Notes: a model not told the origin generated them from the sequence alone. A stretch of DNA of 64,000 nt from Cherax quadricarinatus (GCF_038502225.1 NC_091372.1:7816257-7880256), one strand, 5' to 3'. Shown: positions 9,968-24,879, numbered from the stretch's first letter. Program-made: numbers and translations.

Positions 9968-12900
9968 TATACGTCAAACACGGTACCTCGTAAGATGTAC
10001 ATATATAGAATATGACCGAAACAGTCAAAGGGTTAATAACTGAGAAGAAAAATGATTAAGCCATCAGAAAATACTGACAGTAAAATAACTAGAACCAAGA
10101 ACATAGCCTAAATAGTACAGTAGAACCTCAAATATTGAACTTAATCCATTCCAGGAGTTAGTTCTAAATTCTAAAAGTCTGAAAAGCGAAGCAATATTTC
10201 CCATATGAAATAATGGAAATAAAATTAATCCGTTCCAGAAACCCAAAAATATTCACACACAAAAAAAAAAAAAAACATTTTATAGAGATTAATTATAGTT
10301 TTTCATACACACAACAAATATAGTGTTCAATTATGTATTAATATATTTAAATAAACATATAAAATAACATTTTACTTACCTTTATTGAAGATGGGTGATG
10401 GCATCTGGAAGATAGGGAGGAGGAGAGAGGGAGTTGGGGTTAGTGTTTGGAAGGAGAATCCCCCTCCATGAGGACTTTAGGTATCAAAGCCCTCTCTGGG
10501 ATTACTTCCCTTCTGCCTTTTAATGCCACTAGGACCAGCTTGAGAGTCACTGGACCCCTGTCTCACAAAATAACTGTCCACAGTCCTCTGTTTCTGGTGC
10601 CTCTTTAAGATTTCCTTAAAATGGGATATGGTTCTGTCACTGAACTTGTTGCAAAGATGGCTTGTTTCAGCTTGCTCAGGGTGGTACTTCTGCACAAACA
10701 TTTGGACATCATTCCACTTGGACATCATTTCACTTCTGTATTATTTCCTTCTTCACATCTATGGTGTTTCTCACTTTCTTTACCACAGGGGTACCACTAG
10801 CAAGTTTCTTTAGGCCCATTGTAGCTTATTTCACAGTCCCACAAGCACTAAACACAATGAAATAATCGTAAAATGTTTGAATGAGAGCGCAGGTTAGTGT
10901 TCACTCAAGCATCAACAAAACCAGACTGGCTCACGGTGCCTGCGTAGGGGCACAGACAAAGCAGGCTGCTGGACAGGTCCGGTACCTGGCGGTTCGAAAA
11001 TAGGGGCGAGTTCGATAATAGGGACAAAGTTGGCTCAGAAAAAGGGTTCTATTTTCGAAGAGTTCGATAAGCGATATGTTCGAAATTTGAGGTTCCACTG
11101 TACAGTGGACCCCCGACATTTGATGGCATCTAGTGCCAACCCTGTGGTAAAAAGGGTGAGAATTAGTATGGAAATTAAGAAAGATTTTGAAGGGTTTGGG
11201 GCTAACCCTGAGAAGCCTATGCCAGTTGTGGAATCCATTGTGCCTACTTCAAAGATTAAGGAAATGTGTGCAAAGTGGGTTGAACTGCAAACCTTTATGG
11301 ATGAAAATCACCCTAACACAGCTATTGCAAGCCGTGCTGGTGGCTATTACACTGACAATGTTGTGGCCCATTTTAGACAAATCTTAAAGGAATGGGAGTT
11401 ACAGAGCTCTATGGACAGATATGTTGTGTGACAGAAGTCCAGTGACTCTCAAGCTGGTCCTAGTGGCATTAAGAGAAGAAGGGAAGTAACCCCGGAAAAA
11501 GACTTGATACCTCAAGTCCTAATGGAAGGGGATTCCCCTTCTAAACACTAACACCATCCATACTCTCCCCTCCTCCCATCCCATCAATCATCACCAGATC
11601 TTCATTAAAGGTGTCAATTATTCTATTGTTATTGTTGTTATTGTAATTATTCTATTGCATTAAACTTAATATTTCATGTGGTAAAATTTTTTTTTCATAC
11701 TTTTGGGTGTCTTGCACAGATTAATTTGATTTCCATTATTTCTTATGGGAAAAATTAATTCGACTCTCGATATTTTCGACATTCGATGAGCTCTCAGGAA
11801 TGGATTAATATCGAATGTCGGGGGTCCACTGTACTTATTAATAGTATTTAAAAATCTTGGCAAAATCTGACCATATACCTACAAAAACAGCAGCTGTATG
11901 TATGTACATAAATATATATTTATTTAGGAATATGTTGCAAAGGACTCCATAATCTGTAATAACATTACATTATCAGTTTTTAATGTCTAATATAATTTTT
12001 TCTAATAACTTTTTGCTACCATGGATTTTCTATGTAATCAAAAATGGAGGAAAGAAAACCACAAGCTTCGCAGACACATATTCATTAGGGTGACAGCTAA
12101 CCTTAAAACCAAACTAAGTATTATTGTACCTCTATGTCCAGAAAATTTAATGCAATGTGGATCATAAAAAAATTATAAAATAATGTATTAAAAGGTGAAA
12201 GCCCTTACTATAAGTGACATGTCTACTTATGAATATTTTTTTTTTTCAGCAAGTCAGCCGTCTCCCACCAAGGCAGGGTGACCCAAAAAGAAAGAAAATC
12301 CCCAAAAAGAAAATACTTTCATCATCATTCAACACTTTCACCTCACTCACACATAATCACTGTTTTTGCAGAAGTGCTCAGAACACAACAGTTTAGAAGC
12401 ATATACGTATAAAGATACACAACATATCCCTCCAAACTGCTAATATAATAATAAAAATAATTTTTGCTAAATGCAAATGATTACTATTTTCCAAATTTTC
12501 TGAAGGCACTTATCCCATATGCAAGCGAGGGGCTTGCACTTCCAGCAAGCGTGCATGAGCGTGTTAGATAGGAGTGAATGGAGACGAATGATACTTGGGA
12601 CCTGACGATCTGTTGGAGTGTGAGCAGGGTAATATTTAGTGAAGGGATTCAGGGAAACCGGTTATTTTCTTATAGTCGGACTTGAGTCCTGGAAATGGGA
12701 AGTACAATGCCTGCACTTTAAAGGAGGGGTTTGGGATATTGGCAGTTTGGAGGGATATGTTGTGTATCTTTATACGTATATGCTTCTAAACTGTTGTATT
12801 CTGAACACCTCTGCAAAAGCAGTGATAATGTGTGAGTGTGGTGAAAGTGTTGAATGATGATGAAAGTATTTTCTTTTTGGGGATTTTCTTTCTTTTTTGG

Positions 12901-15900
12901 GTCACCCTGCCTCGGTGGGTCACCCTGCCTCGGTGGGAGACGACCAACTTGTTAAAAAAAAAAAAAAAAAAAAAAAAATTGTTACTAGTTCTAGGTAGTA
13001 GGTTGGTAGACAACAACCACCCAGGGAGGTACTACCGTCCTGTGGTAGTAGGTTGGTAGACAGCAACCGCCCAGGGAGGTACCCAGGGAGGTACTACTAC
13101 TGTCCTGTGGTAGTAGGTTGGTAGACAGCAACCCCAGGGAGGTACCCATCCTGGGAGTAGTACTACTACCGTCCTGTGGTAGTAGGTTGGTAGACAGCAA
13201 CCGCCCATGGAGGTACTACCGTCCTGTGGTAGTAGGTTGGTAGACAGCAACCGCCCAGGGAGGTACTACCGTCCTGTGGTAGTAGGTTGGTAGACAGCAA
13301 CTGCCCAGGGAGGTACTACCGTCCTGTGGTAGTAGGTTGGTAGACAACAACCACCCAGGGAGGTACTACCGTCCTGTGGTAGTAGGTTGGTAGACAGCAA
13401 CCACCCAGGGAGGTACTACCGTCCTGTGGTAGTAGGTTGGTAGACAGCAACCACCCAGGGAGGTACTACCGTCCTGTGGTAGTAGGTTGGTAGACAACAA
13501 CCACCCAGGGAGGTACTACCGTCTTGTGGTAGTAGGTTGGTAGACAGCAACCACCCAGGGAGGTACTACCGTCCTGTGGTAGTAGGTTGGTAGACAGCAA
13601 CCACCCAGGGAGGTACTACCATCCTGTGGTAGTAGGTTGGTAGACAGCAACCACCCAGGGAGGTACTACTGTCCTGTGGTAGTAGGTTGGTAGACAGCAA
13701 CCACCCAGGGAGGTACTACCATCCTGTGGTAGTAGGTTGGTAGACAGCAACCACCCAGGGAGGTACTACCGTCCTGTGGTAGTAGGTTGGTAGACAGCAA
13801 CCGCCCAGGGAGGTACTACCGTCCTGTGGTAGTAGGTTGGTAGACAGCAACCGCCCAGGGAGGTACTACCGTCCTGTGGTAGTAGGTTGGTAGACAGCAA
13901 CTGCCCAGGGAGGTACTACCGTCCTGTGGTAGTAGGTTGGTAGACAGCAACCGCCCAGGGAGGTACTACCATCCTGTGGTAGTAGGTTGGTAGACAACAA
14001 CCGCCCAGTGAGGTACTACCGTCCTGTGGTAGTAGGTTGGTAGACAGCAACCGCCCAGGGAGGTACTACCGTCCTGTGGTAGTAGGTTGGTAGACAGCAA
14101 CCGCCCAGGGAGGTACTACCGTCCTGTGGTAGTAGGTTGGTAGACAGCAACTGTCCAGGGAGGTACTACCGTCCTGTGGTAGTAGGTTGGTAGACAGTAA
14201 CCGCCCAGGGAGGTACTACCGTCCTGTGGTAGTAGGTTGGTAGACAGCAACTGCCCAGGGAGGTACTACCGTCCTGTGGTAGTAGGTTGGTAGACAGCAA
14301 CCACCCAGGGAGGTACTACCATCCTGTGGTAGTAGGTTGGTAGACAGCAACCACCCAGGGAGGTACTACCGTCCTGTGGTAGTAGGTTGGTAGACAACAA
14401 CCACCCAGGGAGGTACTACCGTCCTGTGGTAGTAGGTTGGTAGACAGCAACCACCCAGGGAGGTACTACCGTCCTGTGGTAGTAGGTTGGTAGACAACAA
14501 CCACCCAGGGAGGTACTACCGTCCTGTGGTAGTAGGTTGGTAGACAGCAACCACCCAGGGAGGTACTACCGTCCTGTGGTAGTAGGTTGGTAGACAGCAA
14601 CCACCCAGGGAGGTACTACCATCCTGTGGTAGTAGGTTGGTAGACAGCAACCACCCAGGGAGGTACTACCGTCCTGTGGTAGTAGGTTGGTAGACAGCAA
14701 CCACCCAGGGAGGTACTACCGTCCTGTGGTAGTAGGTTGGTAGACAGCAACCACCCAGGGAGGTACTACCATCCTGTGGTTGTAGGTTGGTAGACAGCAA
14801 CCACCCAGGGAGGTACTACCGTCCTGTGGTAGTAGGTTGGTAGACAGCAACCACCCAGGGAGGTACTACCGTCCTGTGGTAGTAGGTTGGTAGACAGCAA
14901 CCACCCAGGGAGGTACTACCGTCCTGTGGTAGTAGGTTGGTAGACAGCAACCACCCAGGGAGGTACTACCGTCCTGTGGTAGTAGGTTGGTAGACAGCAA
15001 CCGCCCAGGGAGGTACTACCGTCCTGTGGTAGTAGGTTGGTAGACAGCAACCACCCAGGGAGGTACTACAGTCCTGTGGTAGTAGGTTGGTAGACAGCAA
15101 CCGCCCAGGGAGGTACTACCATCCTGTGGTAGTAGGTTGGTAGACAGCAACCACCCAGGGAGGTACTACCGTCCTGTGGTAGTAGGTTGGTAGACAGCAA
15201 CCGCCCAGGGAGGTACTACCGTCCTGTGGTAGTAGGTTGGTAGACAGCAACCGCCCAGGGAGGTACTACCGTCCTGTGGTAGTAGGTTGGTAGACAGCAA
15301 CCACCCAGGGAGGTACTACCGTCCTGTGGTAGTAGGTTGGTAGACAGCAACCGCCCAGGGAGGTACTACCGTCCTGTGGTAGTAGGTTGGTAGACAGCAA
15401 CCGCCCAGGGAGGTACTACCGTCCTGTGGTAGTAGGTTGGTAGACAGCAACCGCCCAGGGTACTACCGTCCTGTGGTAGTAGGTTGGTAGACAGCAACCG
15501 CCCAGGGAGGTACTACCGTCCTGTGGTAGTAGGTTGGTAGACAGCAACCACCCAGGGAGGTACTACCGTCCTGTGGTAGTAGGTTGGTAGACAGCAACCA
15601 CCCAGGGAGGTACTACCGTCCTGTGGTAGTAGGTTGGTAGACAACAACCACCCAGGGAGGTACTACCGTCCTGTGGTAGTAGGTTGGTAGACAGTAACCG
15701 CCCAGGGAGGTACTACCGTCCTGTGGTAGTAGGTTGGTAGATAGCAACCACCCAGGGAGGTACTACCGTCCTGTGGTAGTAGGTTGGTAGACAGCAACCA
15801 CCCAGGGAGGTACTACCGTCCTGTGGTAGTAGGTTGGTAGACAGCAACCTCCCAGGGAGGTACTACCGTCCTGTGGTAGTAGGTTGGTAAACAGCAACCG

Positions 15901-18900
15901 CCCAGGGAGGTACTACCGTCCTGTGGTAGTAGGTTGGTAGACAGCAACCGCCCAGGGAGGTACTACCGTCCTGTGGTAGTAGGTTGGTAGACAGCAACCA
16001 CCCAGGGAGGTACTACCGTCCTGTGGTAGTAGGTTGGTAGACAGCAACCACCCAGAGAGGTGCTACCGTCCTGTGGTAGTAGGTTGGTAGACAACAACCA
16101 CCCAGGGAGGTACTACCATCCTGTGGTAGTAGGTTGGTAGACAGCAACCACCCAGGGAGGTACTACCATCCTGTGGTAGTAGGTTGGTAGACAGCAACCA
16201 CCCAGGGAGGTACTACCGTCCTGTGGTAGTAGGTTGGTAGACAACAACCACCCAGGGAGGTACTACCGTCCTGTGGTAGTAGGTTGGTAGACAGCAACCA
16301 CCCAGGGAGGTACTACCATCCTGTGGTAGTAGGTTGGTAGACAGCAACCACCCAGGGAGGTACTACCGTCCTGTGGTAGTAGGTTGGTAGACAGCAACCA
16401 CCCAGGGAGGTACTACCGTCCTGTGGTAGTAGGTTGGTAGACAGCAACCACCCAGGGAGGTACTACCATCCTGTGGTAGTAGGTTGGTAGACAGCAACCA
16501 CCCAGGGAGGTACTACCATCCTGTGGTAGTAGGTTGGTAGACAGCAACCGCCCAGGGAGGTACTACCGTCCTGTGGTAGTAGGTTGGTAGACAGCAACCG
16601 CCCAGGGAGGTACTACCATCCTGTGGTAGTAGGTTGGTAGACAGCAACCGCCCAGGGAGGTACTACCGTCCTGTGGTAGTAGGTTGGTAGACAGCAACTG
16701 CCCAGGGAGGTACTACCGTCCTGTGGTAGTAGGTTGGTAGACAACAACCACCCAGGGAGGTACTACCGTCCTGTGGTAGTAGGTTGGTAGACAGCAACCG
16801 CCCAGGGAGGTACTACCGTCCTGTGGTAGTAGGTTGGTAGACAGCAACTGCCCAGGGAGGTACTACCGTCCTGTGGTAGTAGGTTGGTAGACAGCAACTG
16901 CCCAGGGAGGTACTACCATCCTGTGGTAGTAGGTTGGTAGACAGCAACTGCCCAGGGAGGTACTACCGTCCTGTGGTAGTAGGTTGGTAGACAGCAACTG
17001 CCCAGGGAGGTACTACTGTCCTGTGGTAGTAGGTTGGTAGACAACAACCGCCCAGGGAGGTACTACTGTCCTGTGGTAGTAGGTTGGTAGACAGCAACCG
17101 CCCAGGGAGGTACTACCGTCCTGTGGTAGTAGGTTGGTAGACAACAACCACCCAGGGAGGTACTACCATCCTGTGGTAGTAGGTTGGTAGACAACAACCA
17201 CCCAGGGAGGTACTACCATCCTGTGGTAGTAGGTTGGTAGACAACAACCACCCAGGGAGGTACTACCATCCTGTGGTAGTAGGTTGGTAGACAGCAACCA
17301 CCCAGGGAGGTACTACCATCCTGCCAAGTGAGTGTAAAATGAAAGCCTGTAATTGTTTTACATGATGGTAGGATTGCTGGTGTCTTTTTTCTGTCTCATA
17401 AACATGCAAGATTTCAGGTACATCTTGCTACTTCTACTTACACTTAGGGCACACTACACATACATGTACAAGCATATATATACATACCCCTCTGAGTTTT
17501 CTTCTATTTTCTTTCTAGTTCTTGTTTATTTCCCCTTATCTCCATGGGGAAATGGAACAGAATTCTTCCTCCGTAAGCCATGCGTGTTGTAAGAGGCGAC
17601 TAAAATGCCGGGAGCAAGGGGCTAGTAACCCCTTCTCCCGTATAAATTACTAAATTTAAAAAGAGAAACTTTTGTTTTTCTTTTTGGGCCACCCTGCCTT
17701 GGTGGGATACGGCCGGTGTGTTGAAAGAAGAAGAAGATTTGTTACTAGGCTTCACAATATAAACCTCTTGGGAATTTTTTTTCTTAAAGATCCAAAATAA
17801 TGAGGATTGTAACCTGCCTCTTCATGAGACCTGTAGGAACACTTCATGAATATGCTTGGGTGAAACCTTCCGAAAAACAATGAGAACCTGTCCAAAATAT
17901 ATTTTACTGAGATTTCTTTCGAGTTTTTCAACATTTTCAATTTTTTTTCCCTTGGATGAATTTTTATTAAAATTTTTAGTGCTATGAAACTAACATGGCA
18001 CCTCTCCCTTCTCTCCATCTTCCTCTCCTTTTCAGCACCACAAAAATTGATACAGGAGTAGAAATAATTTCAATCCCTTTATTTTGTAGATTATGAGATG
18101 TTTACATCCTCAGTCACTTTTAACCATTCTGTTTCTCTCACTCCCTCTCTTGATATGGACAGCTAGGTCTTCTTCTGTCTGTTTTTCCTATGTACCTTCC
18201 CTCACCTTCCTCTTCCCATTCCCTCTTCTCTTTCCCCTACTATCCCTTATACAGTGGACCCCCGGTTAACGATATTTTTTCACTCCAGAAGTATGTTCAG
18301 GTGCCAGTACTGACCGAATTTGTTCCCATAAGAAATATTGTGAAGTAGATTAGTCCATTTCAGACCCCCAAACATACACGTACAAACGCACTTACATAAA
18401 TACACTTACATAATTGGTCACATTCGGAGGTAATCGTTATGCGGGGGTCCACTGTACTTGAAACAACTGAGTAGAACGAACTGCTACTTGCACTTCAGCC
18501 GAACCTTAATTCTACTCACTGTCCTGCCAACACTGCATAATGTTTACCTGATGATGGTTTTGAGAGTATTTCTACCTATGTTGTCTGGCTTTAAAGTAGG
18601 CTATCAAGGGGGAAAAGCTACTTCATGTTTATCATGAATTTTTCCCATCTGCATTCATACACTGCATTTTTTTTTTTCAACAAGTCGGCCGTCTCCCACC
18701 GAGGCAGGGTGACCCACCGAGGCAGGGTGACCCACAGAGGCAGGGTGACCCACCGAGGCAGGGTGACCCACCGAGGCAGGGTGACCCAAAAAAGAAAGAA
18801 AATCCCCAAAAAGAAAATACTTTCATCATCATTCAACACTTTCACCACACTCACACATTATCACTGTTTTTGCAGAGGTGCTCAGAATACAACAGTCTAG

Positions 18901-21900
18901 AAGCATACACATATAAAGATACACAACATATCCCTCCAAACTGCCAATATCCCAAACCCCTCCTTTAAAGTGCAGGCATTGTACTTCCCATTTCCAGGAC
19001 TCAAGTCCGACTATATGAAAATAACCGGTTCCCCTGAATCCCTTCACTAAATATTACCCTGCTCACACTCCAACAGATCGTCAGGTCCCAAGTACCATTT
19101 GTCTCCATTCACTCCTATCTAACACGCTCACGCACGCTTGCTGGAAGTCCAAGCCCCTCGCCCACAAAACCTCCTTTACCCCCTCTCTCCAACCCTTTCG
19201 AGGATGACCCCTACCCCTCCTTCCTTCCCCTATAGATTTATATGCTTTCCATGTCAATCTACTTTGATCCATTCTCTCTAAATGACCAAACCACCTCAAC
19301 AACCCCTCTTCTGCCCTCTGACTAATGCTTTTATTAACTCCACACCTTTTCCTAATTTCCACACTCCGAATTCGGAATACACTGCATAATTTTTTTAAAT
19401 GTTGCCATTACAGATTCTGTTATTGGTGTTCTGGGTGTCTCCACTGGCAACTTTTCAATTAAAAAGATAAATATATCAATTGCAAACATAAGTGCATTAT
19501 AAACCCCTAATTTGTAAGGGTAATATTTGGTATCGCATGAGACGATGGAATTCTCCAATTTTGTCAGCTAAAACTTAAAAAAAAAAAAATCTATTTACAT
19601 CTCACCTTAAGAGTCATATCATCAGAACATGATGCAAGAAGATTACCCTGTGGATCCCATTTGATAGCATTGACTTCATTGGTGTGTCCCTGGAAGGACT
19701 TTATGGGCTTATCCTGGCCGAGCTGACACACGTGTATACACTGGTCAGTTGAACAACTAGCAAAAGATGTATTTGTCTGCCAGTCTACATCTAAGGCAGG
19801 GGCTGAGTGGAAGGCAAACTGTTGAGTGCAGTGCCCTGAGGATGCATCCCATATGATTGTAGTCTGAAACAAACAAATTATTCTTATCTGAGTTAAAAGA
19901 AAAATTAACAAATTGGCCCACAAAGTCTGGGTGATCCCAAAAAAGGAAGACACATTCACCATCACTCATTTCCTAGATCTCTCCAGAGGTACATAACCTT
20001 CACTGTTCAAATGATAAACCAAACATGTTTACACAACACAGAGTGCAGACACTGTAATTCTCACCTTCAGAATTCAAGTCCAGCAAACATTCCTGAAAGA
20101 GGAAAATGTACCCACTGTCATAGACATTAACAGTACCGAAGACTACTGCCTCACCCTTTACAATCTTTGAGAACTAGTAACCACATTGTAACAAAATATG
20201 CACATTAGCTTTATAGACTAGGTATAAAATTTTTGGCATGAAAATAAACAGCCATGCCTGCATTACTTCCAAACAGATCAATTCCATTCGAGCTTTTTTA
20301 TTGTCACTTGTGTTGTTCACATGTATAATATCACTTATGTCCAACACAGCTATTGTCTTCTATCTCTGAGTCAATTAAAAATTACTTTCATCTACCACTT
20401 TCCATTTACTGCATTATATTTCACAACTCGTTAAAATTATCTTGCTACTGTCTACACCTCTGAAAATTATAGATTTACAACCACACAGAATAAGATCATA
20501 AACTACTTACACACTTAATAAGTTCTACCACACACAAAAGTCCTTGAAATACTTTCCAGTTTTTCCCTTTATCTTACCCTACTAGCAACTTGTATACTAG
20601 ATCAGTAGAGCCATCTGCAATATGTAATTTTTAATTTCCTCGCTATTATCTTTACCAAGCAGAAGACAGAGGACAGGGATAATGAAATATGAGGAGGGCA
20701 GATGAGAAAGAGGAGGGGGCAGGAAGAGGGAATAGAATGAGGTTAGTAATCACCTTCTGCCCCTAGAACATCCAGGCTTGAGATGATGGAAGGGTGATCA
20801 GCCCTGCCGTGTAAGTTCATGGTTACGGCACCTGCAAACATACAGATGTGGGATTGCTGGTTGGATTGCTAGCAGTAGGGAATTAAGGGGATGGCATAAA
20901 TTTATCACCCTTGGCACTGGCTTTCTTAAAGAGAGTTGACTTGGTCAACTAAAGGAATACTATGGAGGGCATATCCTGGTCATCACTACCACTGTTAACC
21001 TGCACTTTGTAAATAAGATCTGTGACCCTACCTCAGTGGGAGATGGCCGGTGTGTTAAAAAATACAATCGACTACAAAATTTTTGATGTAAACAGAATTC
21101 AAACCTGAAGTCTGGGAGTCCTACAAATACCAAGCAACTGGCTGGCAATATTAAAACTGCTACTCTACAGGCTCAAATCCTGTTCATTTCTTAAGGAAAG
21201 ACAGGTGACTATCTCCACATTATTATTGGTAAGGAGCTCTGTGGTATACAAGATGATACAAGTAATGAGATTATGCCAGAAAGAAACATTTGTATACCCA
21301 CAAAACTGCTGGCAGTATTTGCAAGCTACTGTTATGCAACTCAGTCCCTCCCCAACAAAAAATTGCAGAAGCTCAAAGCTTGCAGTTTGTTAAAATGTAG
21401 ATAGAGATTATTTATTTTCAAAAAGGCATTTCAAATTTATGCTCTTAACATATGAGCTGATTCTTTCTCAAGTGTTATCAACCATTTTATAACAAAAACC
21501 AATATATTTTTGTCTCATACAAAACAATCTATTTCAGGAAAATACTGTATATTCAAAGATGATTAAGAAATACATCACTGCACACAGTCAATTTTAATGA
21601 GATTAAAGCAAAACTGAACTTACTTTGTCCACTCCTGCACTCAAAATGTAATTTCCCTTTTTATTCCACTTCAATGCAAAAATGGGTCCCTTGTGTTGGC
21701 CAAGTGTGGATGCTAACCGCCCATCAGTCATCCAAATTCTTGCATAACCATCATAGGATCCAGTTGCCAGGAGTGTTCCATCACACTTTTAAGAGTAACT
21801 ATTATTAGTATAACAAAATGAAGTTACTATTATTAAAATAAAGAGCAATAACTTTCAGAATACATACAACTTATTCAGCGGCACAGATACTGGCTCCAGA

Positions 21901-24819
21901 GAAAAATTAGAAAATACAAGCAATGGCTGTGACAGAATTAATGAGAATGAAAGAAAATGAGAATGAGTGTGGTAGTGTTGTAAGGTGTTTACCAAGCTTA
22001 AATGGTAACTCAACAGCACCTAAATTTTTTAGGGATAAGCTGGTTTCAACTCTCTCTCCAAATCCAAAATAAAGGTAAAAACAGGATTAGCAACATTAAC
22101 TGTAAAGAAATGCTTGACTGTTAGCTGACTGTTGGGGGTGACCTGGAGATTTGTCTATGAAATAAGCAAAGGTTGGATAACAGCTCTTAACCAGTAAACT
22201 GAACATCTACAAAGTATAAAATATAACTACTATTTGCATCTCTCCTGATTTAATTTTCACATTCCACACCTCTCACTAATCTGAGATTTTCTGCAGATCT
22301 ACATACAGTATATTCAATAAACCAGAAGATAAAATAATTGCATAAAAAATGAATTGCTAGCATAGTTGATTATTCCTTTAACCAGACTGAGTAAAGTATT
22401 TCAGAACTATAAAAAAAAGTTCATGTCAAGATTCTGATAAAAACTGACCCTCAAATCTGAACATGTTTAGCATGATATTACAGGAAACCCTCACTTTAGA
22501 CAACAGGGAACGACCAGGTAGCTGGTAATGATGCCTATGGTGGATAGAGATGAAAATCTTCTTTCAACAAACCAGCCGTATCCCACCAAGGCAGGGTGGC
22601 CCAAAAACAAAAACAAAAGTTTCTCTTCTTAATTTTAGTAATGCATACAGGAGAAGGGGTTACTAGCCTCTTGCTCCCGGCATTTTAGTCACCTCTTACA
22701 ACACGCATGGCTTACAGAGGAAGAATTCTGTTCCACTTCTCCATGGAGAAGAGATGAAAATGTGTTGTAATAATGTTGGTGGAATTACTGATAATATGTT
22801 AGGTAAAAGGACACAAGTGCAACTAATGTGACATTTTATTATGGCAACGTTTTGCTCTCCAGGAGCTTTGTCACGCCAGTAACGGCTTGACATATAAAAT
22901 GTCACATTAGTTGCATTTGTGTCCTTTTACCTAACATGAAACTGTATTGTTGTGAATGCAATGATAACTAACAATGCTGTAATCAGCAGACTTTGTTCAG
23001 TTTCTCAATCAGCCGAGCCAACAGATTTTGTGCAGCACTTCCAAAGTCTGTTAAATCTGGGTTTAGAGTGCATAAAAATGAATACATCTCCACAACCTAG
23101 TTTCTTACATTCCAATCTAGAGAAGTTACATCTTTGTTGCTGGGCACTTCTGTACCACCTTTCTGGATACAATGCCTGAGAACCAGCTGATTTGGCGATG
23201 TGGTGTTGTCATTCATGTTCCAGATACGTGCAGTACTGTCTCCTGACCTGAAGCAAAAGTACACAGAGTTTATACATGAGAAGATTAAAAATAAAAATTC
23301 AACACACCAGCTGTGTCTTACTGAGGCAGGGTGACCAGAAAAAGAAGAAAACTGTAAAGTTTTTCTTATTTTTACATTTAGTAATTTATACAGGAGTTAA
23401 AGATTAAAATATATGCAACATAAAAGACTGACAATCAGAGGCACTACAGTGATCTTTGTGAGTCCATACACTGCATTCTTCCATCCTAATATCTCATCTT
23501 ACAGTAACTCTTCTTCCCTTCAAGAGAATGGTCTTACTGTTGAGGAGTTCTTGATCTAAGGAATTGGAGGTACCCTTTACTTCCTTAGAGCAAAACCTTA
23601 TTACCTTCTATTCCAAAGATCAATTTTGAAAAAAAAAATAAAACACACCACTAAGATAATTTACACACTTTGATTGGAACTATTGTTTATACAGGTACAG
23701 TGCTGATTTTCCAGCAACATGAGTTCCTAGGATCTGCTGGTATATCAATTTTGCATGATCAACAGAGGTCATATAATAATATTCAACAATACACCTTGGA
23801 CCCACCAGTCTGGTGCAAACTTTATTTAAACATTAGCCTGGTGGTTAACGCTCTCGCTTCACACGGCGAGGGCCTGGGTTCGATTCCCAGCCAGAGTAGA
23901 AACATTGGACGTGTTTCTTTCCACCTGTTGTCTATGTTCCCCATCAGTAAAATGGGTACCTGGGTGTTAGTGGACTGGTGTGGGTCGCATCCTGGGTGTT
24001 AGTGGACTGGTGTGGGTGGCATCCTGGGTGTTAGTGGACTGGTGTGGGTGGCATCCTGGGTGTTAGTGGACTGGTGTGGGTGGCATCCTGGGTGTTAGTG
24101 GACTGGTGTGGGTGGCATCCTGGGTGTTAGTGGACTGGTGTGGGTGGCATCCTGGGTGTTAGTGGACTGGTGTGGGTGGCATCCTGGGTGTTAGTGGACT
24201 GGTGTGGGTGGCATCCTGGGTGTTAGTGGACTGGTGTGGGTGGCATCCTGGGTGTTAGTGGACTGGTGTGGGTGGCATCCTGGGTGTTAGTGGACTGGTG
24301 TGGGTGGCATCCTGGGTGTTAGTGGACTGGTGTGGGTGGCATCCTGGGTGTTAGTGGACTGGTGTGGGTGGCATCCTGGGTGTTAGTGGACTGGTGTGGG
24401 TGGCATCCTGGGTGTTAGTGGACTGGTGTGGGTGGCATCCTGGGTATTAGTTGACTGGTGTGGTTCGCATCCTGGGACACTGACCTAAGGAGGCCTGGTC
24501 ACAGACCGGGCCGCGGGGGTGTTGACCCCCGGAACTCTCTCCAGATAAACTCCAGATAAATAAAATAAAATAAAATAGCATAAATGAAACAGTTTATTTA
24601 GTACTCTACTTACGAAGACTGCTGCAGTACCACCACCCTCAAAATGTTAGATTTTAGAATTTTACTGCAACTGTGGAACTAATCACAAAAGTTATTAGCA
24701 AAATATGCTAATAATTTTATAAAATCAAGGAATCACCACCAATAATTGTAGTGTAAACAATATAAAGTCAGCACACACTTAATACAATGCCATCCGTTGC
24801 CACCCAGTAAACTATTTTG

Positions 24820-24879
<60 letters not shown>

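Noticed and set aside
12994..17323. CRISPR array
   Set aside because: There are no unique spacers between repeats; the units are contiguous, and the window is clearly animal DNA with spliced genes.
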